DNA of 64,000 bases from Neobittarella massiliensis (ex Bilen et al. 2018). GTDB lineage: Bacteria; Bacillota; Clostridia; Oscillospirales; Ruminococcaceae. A program made the translations under genes and the position numbers. The stretch lies in NCBI RefSeq assembly GCF_900289145.1, contig NZ_OKQO01000001.1, positions 186,001 to 250,000 of the forward strand, given 5' to 3'. The notes beneath the pieces were generated by a model. It saw only the letters and a list, made by a program, of their open reading frames with translations. It ran no database searches and was not told the DNA's origin. This document shows positions 33,650 to 42,732 of this stretch, piece after piece; the stretch's first letter is position 1; the number at the start of each line of letters is the position of its first letter.

Positions 33650-34924
33650 ATGAATAAAAAGGTATCTGTCGGGGTGCTGGTATCGGTGGCGGCCATGGTC
33701 ATGGCGCTGACCTTTACCGTCACCATGGTATTTTCGATCGGCCTGTTCGACAACAAGATGTCTTCTACGAAGGGGCGCGAGGCCATGTACTCGAAGATCG
33801 CCGAGGTGGACAACTATGTGCGCGCCAGCTACGTGGGCGATATCGACGACAGCCGGATGATGGACAGCGTGCTCAGGGGCTATGTGGCCGGTATGGACGA
33901 CAAGTACGCCCGCTACTACTCGGTGCAGGAGTGGAAAGATATCCAAAACAGCTTTAACGGCACGGTCACCGGTGTGGGCATTGCCGGCAAGGCCGATACC
34001 TCCGGCTATATTCGGGTGACCAAGGTGTACGACAGCTCGCCGGCCGGTGAGGCCGGGCTGGCGGTGGATGACCTGATCATCTCGATCGACGGTAAAGACG
34101 TGCTGGAGCTGGGGGCGGCTACCGCCATGAAGCAGATCCAGGGCGACCCGGGCAGCAAGGTGAAGATCGGCTATATGCGCGGCAACGCCGAGAACAGCAT
34201 CGAGGTGGTGCGCCGCAGCGTGACGGTGCCCACCGTGGAATACCAGAAGGTCGATGACCTGGGCTATATCCGCATTTACGAGTTTAACAACAATACGCTC
34301 TCGCAGTTCGATTACGCCATCAACCAGTTGGAGGCCCAGGACGTTAAGGGCTATGTTTTTGACGTGCGGGACAACGGCGGTGGGCTGACCGAGGTGGCGG
34401 CCGACATGCTGGACATGCTGGTGCCCAAAGGGACCATCGCCTCGGCCCAGTACCGCGACGGCAAGGTAGAGAAGCTGTACACCTCTGACAAAAAGCAGCT
34501 GGCCAAACCCATGGCAGTGCTCACCAACGAGAATACCGCCTCCAGTGCCGAGCTGTTTGCCGCGGTGCTGCGCGACTTTGAAAAGGCCAAGTTGGTGGGT
34601 ACTGCCACCTATGGCAAAGGCGTGATGCAGGAGTATAAACAGCTCTCTGACGGGTCGGGTGTGGATGTGACGGTGGCCTATCTGCTGCCGCCCAGCGGGG
34701 AGATCTTTGACGAGATCGGTCTGAAACCCGATTACGAGGTGGCCCTCACCCAGCAGCAACAGCAGCAGTCTTACCAGCTGACTACTAAGACCGACCCACA
34801 GATCAAAAAGGCGATCGAGGTGGTCAAGGCCGAGCTGGACCCCCAGTCGAGCAGTAACGGCGGCGCTGCCGGGCAGGAGAGCGCCGAGCAGGTTCAGCAG
34901 GAGCAGGAGCAGCCGGCGGCATAG
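33650..34924 (+). CDS. ctpA: C-terminal processing serine protease, S41 family
   Basis: 424 residues. A signal anchor spans about 8-32 (VLVSVAAMVMALTFTVTMVFSIG). A PDZ domain covers about 105-185 (GVGIAGKA, SSPAGEAGLAVDDLIISIDG). The protease domain has the nucleophile in NTASSAELF near residue 300 and the catalytic lysine in TATYGKGVMQ near 325. A glutamine-rich tail ends the protein. It acts outside the membrane, where CtpA-type proteases trim or degrade exported proteins such as murein hydrolases, which fits its place behind two M23 genes. Confidence 0.94.
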   Translation: MNKKVSVGVLVSVAAMVMALTFTVTMVFSIGLFDNKMSSTKGREAMYSKIAEVDNYVRASYVGDIDDSRMMDSVLRGYVAGMDDKYARYYSVQEWKDIQNSFNGTVTGVGIAGKADTSGYIRVTKVYDSSPAGEAGLAVDDLIISIDGKDVLELGAATAMKQIQGDPGSKVKIGYMRGNAENSIEVVRRSVTVPTVEYQKVDDLGYIRIYEFNNNTLSQFDYAINQLEAQDVKGYVFDVRDNGGGLTEVAADMLDMLVPKGTIASAQYRDGKVEKLYTSDKKQLAKPMAVLTNENTASSAELFAAVLRDFEKAKLVGTATYGKGVMQEYKQLSDGSGVDVTVAYLLPPSGEIFDEIGLKPDYEVALTQQQQQQSYQLTTKTDPQIKKAIEVVKAELDPQSSSNGGAAGQESAEQVQQEQEQPAA

Positions 34925-34973
34925 ATCTGCGGCCAGCAGCGGCACTGCGTGGACCGATCACAAACTGAATACA

Positions 34974-35007
34974 AGAGGGCTCAGCCGTACGGGCTGGGCC
35001 CTCTTTT
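34974..35007 (+). terminator. Intrinsic terminator after ctpA
   Basis: A stem AGAGGGC / GCCCTCT with an inner stem CAGCC / GGGCTG, then TTTT. Confidence 0.75.
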
Positions 35008-35127
35008 GGGTGAGTGGGGCCAAGATACACATATCCCCGCGCGATGGCACATATGCTGGTAGCGGTATCGTGTAGAGAGACAGCGGCCAGACGCCGCTTT
35101 TGACACTTTGTGCAGCGAGGTGTGCCT

Positions 35128-35850
35128 ATGGTCATCAAGTTATGCCCACAGCTTAAAAATCCGCTGGCGGCACTGTTTGCCGGTGTGCAGCTGCACCCGG
35201 TGCGTGAAAAGGGATATTTGCTGTACCACCTGTGCTATCCCAGCGATAAGAAGAGAGACCGGTATCTGCAGTCTTTACCGGAGGCGTACACTATTGTAGG
35301 CCGGCAGCAGCCAAGTGAGGAATTTATGTTTTTACTGCTGCAGGACACGCTGCGCAGTACCTTTCAAAAGTTGGGGCGCCGGGTGTCGAGCCGACTGCGG
35401 CTGACGGTGGTGGACCCGGATATGCGCTATACCAGCCTGGTGCAAAACTGCCTGACCAGAGTGAACACCATTACGGTGGCCACCGATGACGCCGACGGTT
35501 ACCTGCAGCTGGCGCAAAAAGTGGCCGGGCAGACCGGCGCTGTGATGGCGGTGACCGATATAGGCAGTGCCATGGACGGCCAACGGGAGCCGCTGGTGAT
35601 AAACCCCAGCGGGGTACCGCTGACCGGCGGAGCGGGCCGCATCGTACTGGGGGGTGGCGGTGGCGTGCCGGTACTGCCCTCGGGCTGTGCGGGCATGGAC
35701 ATAGATACCGCTTACTGCCTGTACTTGGACGGGCAGATGGGACAGGGCTACCTGTTTTGCGACGAATTGCAGGTGGCCGACCGCCGGCGCATGGGGCTGA
35801 GCGAGTTTTGCAGCTATGTGCAAAAGCAGTGCGTGGACAGAGTGGTATAG
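35128..35850 (+). CDS. Conserved-looking protein of unknown function
   Basis: 240 residues from ATG 35128 (GAGGTG 5-6 nt upstream). No signal peptide or membrane segment. The middle has alternating beta and alpha pattern (RLTVVDPDMRYTSLVQNCL, TITVATDD, GAVMAVTDIGSAM), suggesting a Rossmann-like fold, then a glycine-rich turn (RIVLGGGGGVPV). Cysteines are scattered without a metal motif. I do not recognise the family. G+C-rich host codons and a good ribosome-binding site support it as real. Confidence 0.7.
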   Translation: MVIKLCPQLKNPLAALFAGVQLHPVREKGYLLYHLCYPSDKKRDRYLQSLPEAYTIVGRQQPSEEFMFLLLQDTLRSTFQKLGRRVSSRLRLTVVDPDMRYTSLVQNCLTRVNTITVATDDADGYLQLAQKVAGQTGAVMAVTDIGSAMDGQREPLVINPSGVPLTGGAGRIVLGGGGGVPVLPSGCAGMDIDTAYCLYLDGQMGQGYLFCDELQVADRRRMGLSEFCSYVQKQCVDRVV

Positions 35851-35886
35851 ATGGTGCATCTAGGCGGTGTTTTGGCCGCTTTTGCC

Positions 35887-35915
35887 TTGACATTGAAGGG
35901 CTATCTGGCTATAAT
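35887..35915 (+). promoter_or_regulatory. Consensus sigma-A promoter of greA
   Basis: TTGACA (35887-35892), a 17-bp spacer and TATAAT (35910-35915): a perfect consensus promoter about 150 nt upstream of greA. Confidence 0.85.
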
Positions 35916-36062
35916 GATTACTATCTGTTAATGGGTCGGCATATTTGCTGCTGGGGCGCGCGAGCGCCTCGGTGGCATGCTTTTTTGGGAGGTGCTGCGC
36001 GGTGGCGCGGTACATCCTGTATTTTTTAGTGTCTGCCGCCCGCGAAAGGAAGGGGAAGACCA

Positions 36063-36539
36063 TTGGAGAAACAGCTGGTTGTCACCGAAGAAGGACTCAA
36101 AAAGCTCGAAGACGAGCTGGATATACTCAAAACTGTAAAACGGCAGGAGATCGCCGAGAAGATCAAAGTCGCCCGCGGCTTTGGCGACCTGTCTGAAAAC
36201 AGCGAGTATGACGAGGCCAAGAACGAGCAGGCAATGGTCGAGGCCAAGATCGCCCAGCTGGAAAAGCAGCTGAAAAATGTAAAAGTCCTCGACGAGAGCG
36301 AGATCGCCACCGATGTGGTGAGTGTGGGCCTGATCGTTAAAGTCCACTGCCAGGAAGACGATGAGACCGAGACGTACAGCATCGTCGGCTCGACCGAGGC
36401 TGACCCCTTCGCCGGCAAGATCTCTGACGAGTCGCCGGTGGGCAAGGCGCTGATCGGCCGCGGTGTCGGCGAGACCGCCGAAGTCGAGCTGCCCAACGGC
36501 AACACGATGCATTACCAGATCCTCGAGATCGGCAAGTAG
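36063..36539 (+). CDS. greA: Transcription elongation factor GreA
   Basis: 158 residues, cytoplasmic; enters the secondary channel of RNA polymerase and stimulates transcript cleavage to rescue stalled complexes. The N-terminal coiled coil (residues 1-75) carries the acidic tip sequence [13 protein letters not shown] with the catalytic D/E pair. The C-terminal FKBP-like domain ends [19 protein letters not shown] and the usual ILEIGK. TTG start behind GGAAGGGG. Confidence 0.96.
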   Translation: MEKQLVVTEEGLKKLEDELDILKTVKRQEIAEKIKVARGFGDLSENSEYDEAKNEQAMVEAKIAQLEKQLKNVKVLDESEIATDVVSVGLIVKVHCQEDDETETYSIVGSTEADPFAGKISDESPVGKALIGRGVGETAEVELPNGNTMHYQILEIGK

Positions 36540-36549
36540 AGTTGACGTG

Positions 36550-36579
36550 AGCGGGCCTTGAGGGTCCGCTTACTTTTTT
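36550..36579 (+). terminator. Terminator or attenuator between greA and lysS
   Basis: An 8-bp stem AGCGGGCC / GGTCCGCT (one wobble) and TTTTTT at 36574-36579. lysS has no obvious promoter of its own, so read-through is likely partial. Confidence 0.7.
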
Positions 36580-36648
36580 GAGAGGACGAATGAGCAGCAG
36601 GGAGAGCGCGTGGCCCGCGCTGCACACCAAAGAGAAAGGCATGGTACT

Positions 36649-38142
36649 ATGAGCGAAGTAGAGAACACGAGCCCCCAGCAGGAGGTAAATGACCAGGTGC
36701 GCATTCGCCTGGAAAAGCTGGACCAGCTGCGCCAGAGCGGCAACGACCCCTTTGTGAAGACCCGCTTTGAAGTGAGCGCCTACTCGGAGCAGATACGGGC
36801 AAACTTTGAGGAGATGGAGGGCCAGACGGTGACGATGGCCGGCCGGCTGATGGGCCGCCGCGACATGGGCAAAGCCAACTTCATCGACCTGCAGGACACC
36901 CAGGGTCGCATTCAGATCTTTGCCAATATCGGCGGGTTGGGCGAGGAAGAATTTAAGGAATTCAAGCGCTGGGATCTGGGCGACATCATCGGCTTAGAGG
37001 GCGAGGTGTTTCGCACCCGGCGGGGCGAGATCTCGGTAAAGGCGCACAAGATGGAACTGTTGTCGAAGTCGCTGCAGCCGCTGCCCGAGAAATTCCACGG
37101 CCTGACCAACACCGACATGCGCTACCGCCAGCGCTATGTGGACCTGATCATGAACCCCGAGGTAAAGGCGACCTTTATCAAGCGCTCGAAGATCATCAGT
37201 GCGATCCGCCGCTTTTTAGACAGCCAGGGCTTTATGGAGGTGGAGACCCCCATGCTGGTCTCGAATGCCGGCGGCGCCGCTGCCCGCCCCTTTGAGACCC
37301 ACTTCAACGCCTTGGATGAGGACCTGAAGCTGCGCATCTCGCTGGAATTGTACTTAAAGCGGCTGATCGTGGGCGGTATGGACCGAGTATACGAGATCGG
37401 CCGGGTATTTCGCAACGAGGGGCTGGACACCCGGCACAACCCCGAGTTTACGCTGATGGAGCTTTACCAGGCCTATACCGATTATCACGGTATGATGGAC
37501 CTGACGGAAAATATGTACCGCTATGTGGCGCAAGAGGTGCTGGGCACCACCAAGATCACCTATAACGGGGTGGAGATGGATCTGGGCCAGCCGTTTGCCC
37601 GCATCACCATGCTGGATGCAGTCAAGCAGTATGCCGGGGTGGACTTTAACGAGATACACACCCTGGAAGAGGCCAGAGCAGCGGCCAAAGAGCACCATGT
37701 GGCCTATGAGGAGCGCCACAAGAAGGGCGACATCCTCAACTTGTTCTTTGAGGAATTTGTGGAGGAGCACCTGGTACAGCCCACCTTTGTGATGGACCAC
37801 CCGGTGGAGATCAGCCCCCTGACCAAGAGAAAGCCCCAGGACCCCGACTACGTGGAGCGGTTCGAGTTCTTTATGAACGGCTGGGAGATGGCCAACGCCT
37901 ACTCGGAGCTCAACGACCCCATCGACCAGCGGGAGCGCTTTGCCGCCCAGGAAGAGCAGTTCTCGCAGGGTGACGAAGAGGCCAACCACACCGATGAGGA
38001 CTTCCTCAACGCGCTGGAGATCGGTATGCCCCCGACGGGCGGTATCGGCTACGGTATCGACCGCATGTGCATGCTGTTTACCGACTCGGCAGCCATTCGC
38101 GATGTGTTGCTGTTCCCCACGATGAAAAATTTAGATAAGTAA
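36649..38142 (+). CDS. lysS: Lysyl-tRNA synthetase, class II
   Basis: Charges tRNA-Lys with lysine. 497 residues from ATG 36649. The OB-fold anticodon-binding domain lies near 55-165 (VTMAGRLMGRRDMGKANFIDLQD). The class II core has motif 2 (GRVFRNEGLDTRHNPEFTLME near 262) and motif 3 (GIGYGIDRMCMLFTD near 468). Length and order are typical. Downstream of greA, as in many Firmicutes. Confidence 0.97.
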   Translation: MSEVENTSPQQEVNDQVRIRLEKLDQLRQSGNDPFVKTRFEVSAYSEQIRANFEEMEGQTVTMAGRLMGRRDMGKANFIDLQDTQGRIQIFANIGGLGEEEFKEFKRWDLGDIIGLEGEVFRTRRGEISVKAHKMELLSKSLQPLPEKFHGLTNTDMRYRQRYVDLIMNPEVKATFIKRSKIISAIRRFLDSQGFMEVETPMLVSNAGGAAARPFETHFNALDEDLKLRISLELYLKRLIVGGMDRVYEIGRVFRNEGLDTRHNPEFTLMELYQAYTDYHGMMDLTENMYRYVAQEVLGTTKITYNGVEMDLGQPFARITMLDAVKQYAGVDFNEIHTLEEARAAAKEHHVAYEERHKKGDILNLFFEEFVEEHLVQPTFVMDHPVEISPLTKRKPQDPDYVERFEFFMNGWEMANAYSELNDPIDQRERFAAQEEQFSQGDEEANHTDEDFLNALEIGMPPTGGIGYGIDRMCMLFTDSAAIRDVLLFPTMKNLDK

Positions 38143-38153
38143 TTTGGCGATAG

Positions 38154-38203
38154 AGGCACCGGTACGACCCGCGATGTGTGTGGGGGGATACCGGCGCCTT
38201 TTT
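38154..38203 (+). terminator. Intrinsic terminator after lysS
   Basis: An 11-bp stem AGGCACCGGTA / TACCGGCGCCT (one mismatch), a long loop and TTTTT. Confidence 0.7.
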
Positions 38204-38238
38204 CTGTACTGTCGGCGGAGAAAGCGGCGCCGAGCGGG

Positions 38239-38267
38239 TTTAAAAATACCGGGAGGTCTGGTACAAT
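38239..38267 (+). promoter_or_regulatory. Promoter of the histidine phosphatase-ruvX-GNAT group
   Basis: TTTAAA (38239-38244), a 17-bp spacer and TACAAT (38262-38267), preceded by TGG. It leaves a G+C-rich leader of about 175 nt. Confidence 0.55.
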
Positions 38268-38441
38268 AGAAAGAGAAATGAGAGCGGGCGGCCGGGCGGC
38301 GGTGCCGCCGGTGTTTAGAAATACCGCGGTGCCGCCCGGTGACATGCCTTTACCTGGTGCCGACTATGGGCGGCGGCCGAGAAAAGCGGCCGACCCGGGA
38401 GCCGAGCCCGGTGCCGGATGTATAAAAGGGGCGTTTTATCT

Positions 38442-39101
38442 GTGACTACCATTTATTTTGTTCGCCACGTACAGGCAGCTGGCAACATCCAGCGCACATT
38501 TCAGGGAGCCTGTGACACCGATATCAGCGCGCAGGGAGAACTGCAGTGCCAGAACCTGAGCGACTACTTTGCCGATCTTTCGCTGGATGCTATCTACACC
38601 TCGCCGCTTAAGCGGGCAGTGCTGACGGCAGAGGCCTGCCGGGCCGGGCGAAAGCAGATCCCCATTTTGACCGATGACCGGCTGCGGGAGATCTGCGCCG
38701 GCGTGTGGGAGGGCCAGCCCATCGATGATCTGGAAAAAAATGATCCGGAAAACTTTCGCATCTGGCAGCAGAGCCCCTGGAATTTTGCCGTTGAGGGCTC
38801 GGAGACCATGGTGCAGGTGTTCGACCGCTGCCGGGCGGCGCTGGCAGATATTCTGGCCAAAAATGCCGGGCGGTCGCTGGCGGTGGTGTCGCACGGCTGC
38901 GCCACCCGCAACCTGATCACCGCGGCCCTGGGCCTGCCCATAGAGGAGATGGGACAGGTGGAGTGGATCCGCAACGGCGGGGTGAGCAAGATGGAATTTG
39001 CCGCCGATGCGATACCGGGCATACTGGTATACCACGGCTACACCGGGCACATCGACCCGTCTACGATCTTAAAGGGCGGCACTTTTTACAGCCGCAAGTA
39101 A
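38442..39101 (+). CDS. Histidine phosphatase family protein with altered RHG motif
   Basis: 219 residues from GTG 38442 (AAAAGGGGCG 7 nt upstream); an upstream in-frame ATG at 38418 has no ribosome-binding site. It has the phosphoglycerate-mutase fold. The catalytic histidine lies in YFVRHVQAAGN where the family normally has RHG(E/Q). The second arginine is in TSPLKRAVLTAEA, the proton-donor glutamate in REICAGVWEGQP, and the second histidine in VVSHGCATRNL near residue 152. It is probably a phosphatase of unknown substrate. The glycine-to-valine change next to the catalytic histidine is unusual. Confidence 0.85.
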   Translation: MTTIYFVRHVQAAGNIQRTFQGACDTDISAQGELQCQNLSDYFADLSLDAIYTSPLKRAVLTAEACRAGRKQIPILTDDRLREICAGVWEGQPIDDLEKNDPENFRIWQQSPWNFAVEGSETMVQVFDRCRAALADILAKNAGRSLAVVSHGCATRNLITAALGLPIEEMGQVEWIRNGGVSKMEFAADAIPGILVYHGYTGHIDPSTILKGGTFYSRK

Positions 39102-39154
39102 AGGACATTGCGCGCAGAGAGAAATGGGACCGGGCATGGTTGAGGGGGAGAGAC

Positions 39155-39601
39155 ATGGTACTATTGGCAGTAGATTACGGCGACGCCCGCACCGGTTTGG
39201 CCCTGTGCGATAAGGGTGAGATGCTGGCCCGCCCAGCGGGAGTGATCCACCAACTGGGTATGGATAAGACTGTAAAGCAGGTGGTGGAGTTTGCCCTGCA
39301 AAACGGTGTTGAGGGGATCGTGGTGGGGCTGCCTAAAAATATGGACGGCAGCCTGGGCGAGCGGGCGGAAAAGTGCCAGAAGGTGGCCCGCAAAATAGCC
39401 GGGCGGCTGAACGCCACCAGCATCAAGGTGGAGATGTTCGATGAGCGCTCCACTACCGTATCGGCGATACAGATACTCAACGAGGCGGATGTGCGGGGAA
39501 AAAAGCGCAAAGATACGGTGGACGCGGTGGCGGCGACCATTATTTTAGAGGCCTACATGGCTTGGCGCAAGCGCCAACGGCCAGAAGGAGAGGACCGGTA
39601 G
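39155..39601 (+). CDS. ruvX: RuvX/YqgF, ribonuclease H-like pre-16S rRNA nuclease
   Basis: 148 residues. The RNase H-like fold with its acidic residues is visible: LLAVDYGDARTGLAL at the start, VVGLPKNMDGS near residue 52, FDERSTTVSA near 89 and DTVDAVAATIILEAY near 118. Known both as putative Holliday-junction resolvase and as the nuclease that finishes the 16S rRNA 5' end. ATG 39155 has GAGGGGGAG upstream; longer in-frame starts are not supported. Confidence 0.93.
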   Translation: MVLLAVDYGDARTGLALCDKGEMLARPAGVIHQLGMDKTVKQVVEFALQNGVEGIVVGLPKNMDGSLGERAEKCQKVARKIAGRLNATSIKVEMFDERSTTVSAIQILNEADVRGKKRKDTVDAVAATIILEAYMAWRKRQRPEGEDR

Positions 39602-39655
39602 ACAGGCCTTAGCAGTGCAGCTGCGTGCGAGACGAGCAGAGAGGAGACTGGGGAG

Positions 39656-40201
39656 ATGGGCATTGAGATCAAAAAAGCGACCGCGGCCGATATCGATGAG
39701 ATCGAGCGCATGTACGATGCGCTCAACGACCATTTGGCCGCTGGTACCAACTGGCCAGGTTGGAAAAAAGGTGTGTATCCAGTGCGGCAAAATGCGCTGG
39801 ACGGACTGGCCGAAGACGCCCTGTATGTGGCGCGCCTACAGCCGGGCGGCCCGATAGCCGGTTCGGTGGTGCTCAACCATCTGCCCGAAACGCCGCCGGT
39901 ACACGGCCGGTGGCTGATAGAGGCGACCGACGACGAGGTATTGGCGGTACATGTATTTGTAGTGCACCCGATGTATATGCGGCGGGGCGTGGGCACAGCA
40001 CTGCTGGCGTTTGCTGAGCGGCTGGCGGCCGACCGGCGTATGAAGAGCCTGCGGCTGGATGTATACGAGAAGAACCTGCCGGCCATACACACCTATGAGC
40101 GGTGTGGATACCAGTATATCGATACGGTGGATATCGGGCTGGGCCACTACGGTCTGGACTGGTTTAGGCTGTACGAAAAATTGGTACCGCCACGGCCGTA
40201 A
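39656..40201 (+). CDS. GNAT-family N-acetyltransferase
   Basis: 181 residues. The acetyl-CoA-binding motif A reads VHPMYMRRGVGTALL near residues 102-116, with downstream motif B (LDVYEKNLPAIHTYERCGY) near 138. Substrate unknown. Follows ruvX by 54 nt and shares a bidirectional terminator with the opposing tcdA gene. Confidence 0.88.
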   Translation: MGIEIKKATAADIDEIERMYDALNDHLAAGTNWPGWKKGVYPVRQNALDGLAEDALYVARLQPGGPIAGSVVLNHLPETPPVHGRWLIEATDDEVLAVHVFVVHPMYMRRGVGTALLAFAERLAADRRMKSLRLDVYEKNLPAIHTYERCGYQYIDTVDIGLGHYGLDWFRLYEKLVPPRP

Positions 40202-40216
40202 AGCCGCGTAGAAAGT

Positions 40217-40258
40217 GAAAAAGAGCAGCTGCCCATATACGGGCGGCTGCTCTTTTTT
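40217..40258. terminator. Bidirectional terminator between GNAT and tcdA genes
   Basis: A stem AAAGAGCAGCTGCCC (40220-40234) with GGGCGGCTGCTCTTT (40241-40255), one wobble, with T runs on both strands. Confidence 0.85.
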
Positions 40259-40276
40259 GACGGGGATATTTGGCGT

Positions 40277-40990
40277 TTAAAGGCCGGCCAGCTGGGTGAT
40301 CACGTGGGCGGCCAGCGTGTAGCCGGCCACCGGCGGCACAAAAGAGACGCTGCCCGGCGCATGGCGGCCCCTGGGTGAGTCGGCGGCAAACCCGCCGGCA
40401 GGGGACAGCACCGGCGCGGTGGAGTATACCACCGTGAGATTTTCGATACCGCGCTTGCGGCACTCGCGCCGCATGACCCGCGCCAACGGATCGCCGCAGC
40501 CGGCAGTGTCGGCGATATCGCCGATGCGAAAACCGGTGGGATCGAGCCGATTGCCGGTACCCAGACAGCAGACGAGACCGATCTGTTGCTGCCGGCAATA
40601 CTTGGCCAGAGCCAGCTTGGAGGTGACGGTGTCGATGGCGTCGATGATGTAGCTGGGCTGCTGGGCGCCCAGCAGCGGCAGCGTGTCGTCAGCCACGAAA
40701 CAGTCGAGCGGGATGATCTGACAGTCGGGGTTTATCTGCTGTAGCCTTCGGGCCATAGCGGCCACCTTTTTTTGGCCGATACAGTCGCGGGTGGCGACGA
40801 TCTGCCGGTTGAGGTTGGTGAGGTCCACACAGTCGTGGTCGACGAGTATCAGGGTACCCACCCCGGCCCGGCACACCGCCTCGGCAGCGGCGCTGCCCAC
40901 ACCGCCCAGCCCGCAGATACACACCCGGCTGTGCCGCAGCCGCTCACAGGCGTCGGCGCCGATGAGCAGCTGCTGTCTGTTTAACCACAT
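40277..40990 (-). CDS. tcdA: tRNA threonylcarbamoyladenosine dehydratase, E1-like
   Basis: Converts the t6A base next to the tRNA anticodon into its cyclic form, using ATP. 237 residues. The Rossmann ATP site is VCICGLGGVGSAAAE near 23-37, the adenylation motif is DLTNLNRQI near 56-64, and the conserved ending PGSVSFVPPVAGYTLA lies near 212. Cysteines 169 and 179 flank the catalytic region. ATG 40990. Confidence 0.92.
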   Translation of the reverse strand: MWLNRQQLLIGADACERLRHSRVCICGLGGVGSAAAEAVCRAGVGTLILVDHDCVDLTNLNRQIVATRDCIGQKKVAAMARRLQQINPDCQIIPLDCFVADDTLPLLGAQQPSYIIDAIDTVTSKLALAKYCRQQQIGLVCCLGTGNRLDPTGFRIGDIADTAGCGDPLARVMRRECRKRGIENLTVVYSTAPVLSPAGGFAADSPRGRHAPGSVSFVPPVAGYTLAAHVITQLAGL

Positions 40991-41001
40991 AGGCTCCTCC
41001 T

Positions 41002-41027
41002 AAAAAACGAGCCCACTTCTGGGCCCT
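41002..41027 (-). terminator. Terminator downstream of the DUF1292 gene
   Basis: On the minus strand, stem GGGCCCA / TGGGCTC followed by GTTTTTTAG. It lies about 240 nt beyond the DUF1292 stop, just before tcdA. The stretch 41028-41263 shows no gene. Confidence 0.55.
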
Positions 41028-41263
41028 TAAAAATAGACATAAAAATGCCCCATCGTGCCGTCTGCAATCAAGTTAAAACCCATCTTAAAGACAGGGTGGA
41101 TATGACCCCCCCGCAGCCGCACGCTCCCTGCGTCCCCAAAAGGGGGAGGTCTGCAATAGGCAGCGGGAGGAGGCCCTCCAAATTACATACTTGTAGGATT
41201 ATAAAAGATTGCAACAAATCGAACACCACAGGGCGATCTGGTATGGCTTTTATCGAGAGTGGA

Positions 41264-41590
41264 TCACAGGTCTTCTTCCTGTATCTCGAAGATATCGGAC
41301 AGACGATCGATGAACAGCTGCGATACGGCGGTAAATTCGGCGTCGTCTTCGATGGTCTCGAACAGGTCCTGCTCCTCGTCTTCCAGGGCGCGCATGATGA
41401 CCAGCTGGGCGTCGCTCTGCAGCATCTCCTCCGGGTCGTACACCGGGATCATGGCCGCATAGAGACTGCCTTCATACTCCAGCGTGTCGATCATCTCGAA
41501 CGACTGCTCGTTTCCCTCCTCGTCGGTCATACTGACGATATAGGGGTCATATTCTTCATCCTCGGCGGGACTGTAATTTTCCTGGCTCAT
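41264..41590 (-). CDS. DUF1292 acidic protein (YrzB-like)
   Basis: 108 residues, very acidic. The DUF1292 core reads YIVSMTDEEGNEQSFEMID near 17-35 and LYAAMIPVYD near 43. In Bacillus the homologue lies next to ruvX; here ruvX is about 1.7 kb away, so a trace of that neighbourhood remains. The function of the family is unknown. It has a longer C-terminus (VSQLFIDRLSDIFEIQ) than the minimal domain. Confidence 0.88.
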   Translation of the reverse strand: MSQENYSPAEDEEYDPYIVSMTDEEGNEQSFEMIDTLEYEGSLYAAMIPVYDPEEMLQSDAQLVIMRALEDEEQDLFETIEDDAEFTAVSQLFIDRLSDIFEIQEEDL

Positions 41591-41618
41591 GGATGTGCTC
41601 CCTTCAATTGCTGCCTTT

Positions 41619-41648
41619 ATTGTACCCCGCTGCTGCCGGTCCAGTCAA
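41619..41648 (-). promoter_or_regulatory. Promoter of the DUF1292 gene
   Basis: On the minus strand TTGACT (41643-41648), an 18-bp spacer and TACAAT (41619-41624), about 30 nt from the start. Confidence 0.7.
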
Positions 41649-41653
41649 CAAAT

Positions 41654-41686
41654 TTGACAAACAATTTGAAAAATCAGCGCTATACT
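41654..41686 (+). promoter_or_regulatory. Possible divergent promoter with 21-bp spacer
   Basis: TTGACA (41654-41659) and TATACT (41681-41686) with 21 bp between. Both hexamers are good but the spacing is too long for an ordinary sigma-A promoter. It points towards the cyclophilin gene. Confidence 0.3.
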
Positions 41687-41784
41687 GAAAACATGTGGGA
41701 TATTCTTGTTGGGTATAGATATTGACACCGGGGCAAACACTGGTAAAACAAACAAAATGCATGGTCTGTTCACACAAAATTTGC

Positions 41785-41813
41785 TTGCATTTTTTATCTA
41801 AACGGGCTAGTAT
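41785..41813 (+). promoter_or_regulatory. Promoter of the cyclophilin lipoprotein gene
   Basis: TTGCAT (41785-41790), a 17-bp spacer and TAGTAT (41808-41813), about 90 nt before the start. Confidence 0.5.
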
Positions 41814-41900
41814 AAACTTACGCAGTTTAGGCCTTTTTGGCTGCTGCGGCCCGATTCGGCACCGCCTGTTTTAGGCGCGTATGCCAGGGAGGAACGTATA

Positions 41901-42608
<708 letters not shown>

Positions 42609-42629
42609 CCGCCAGACAAAAAACTGTAG

Positions 42630-42672
42630 AGCAGGTGGGGAAGGGGTACACCCCGTCTTTCACCTGCTTTTT
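42630..42672 (+). terminator. Intrinsic terminator after the cyclophilin gene
   Basis: An outer stem AGCAGGTG / CACCTGCT with an inner stem GGGGT / ACCCC, then TTTTT. Confidence 0.75.
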
Positions 42673-42732
42673 GTTTGCCTGCCAAGTGGGGCGGGCAGGC
42701 TAGTAGAGAGAAAAAGAGGAGGCGAGTCGACT

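Noticed and set aside
33473-34945. 490-codon minus-strand frame over ctpA
   Set aside because: Histidine/leucine-rich shadow of the S41 protease gene, whose motifs and signals are clear on the plus strand.
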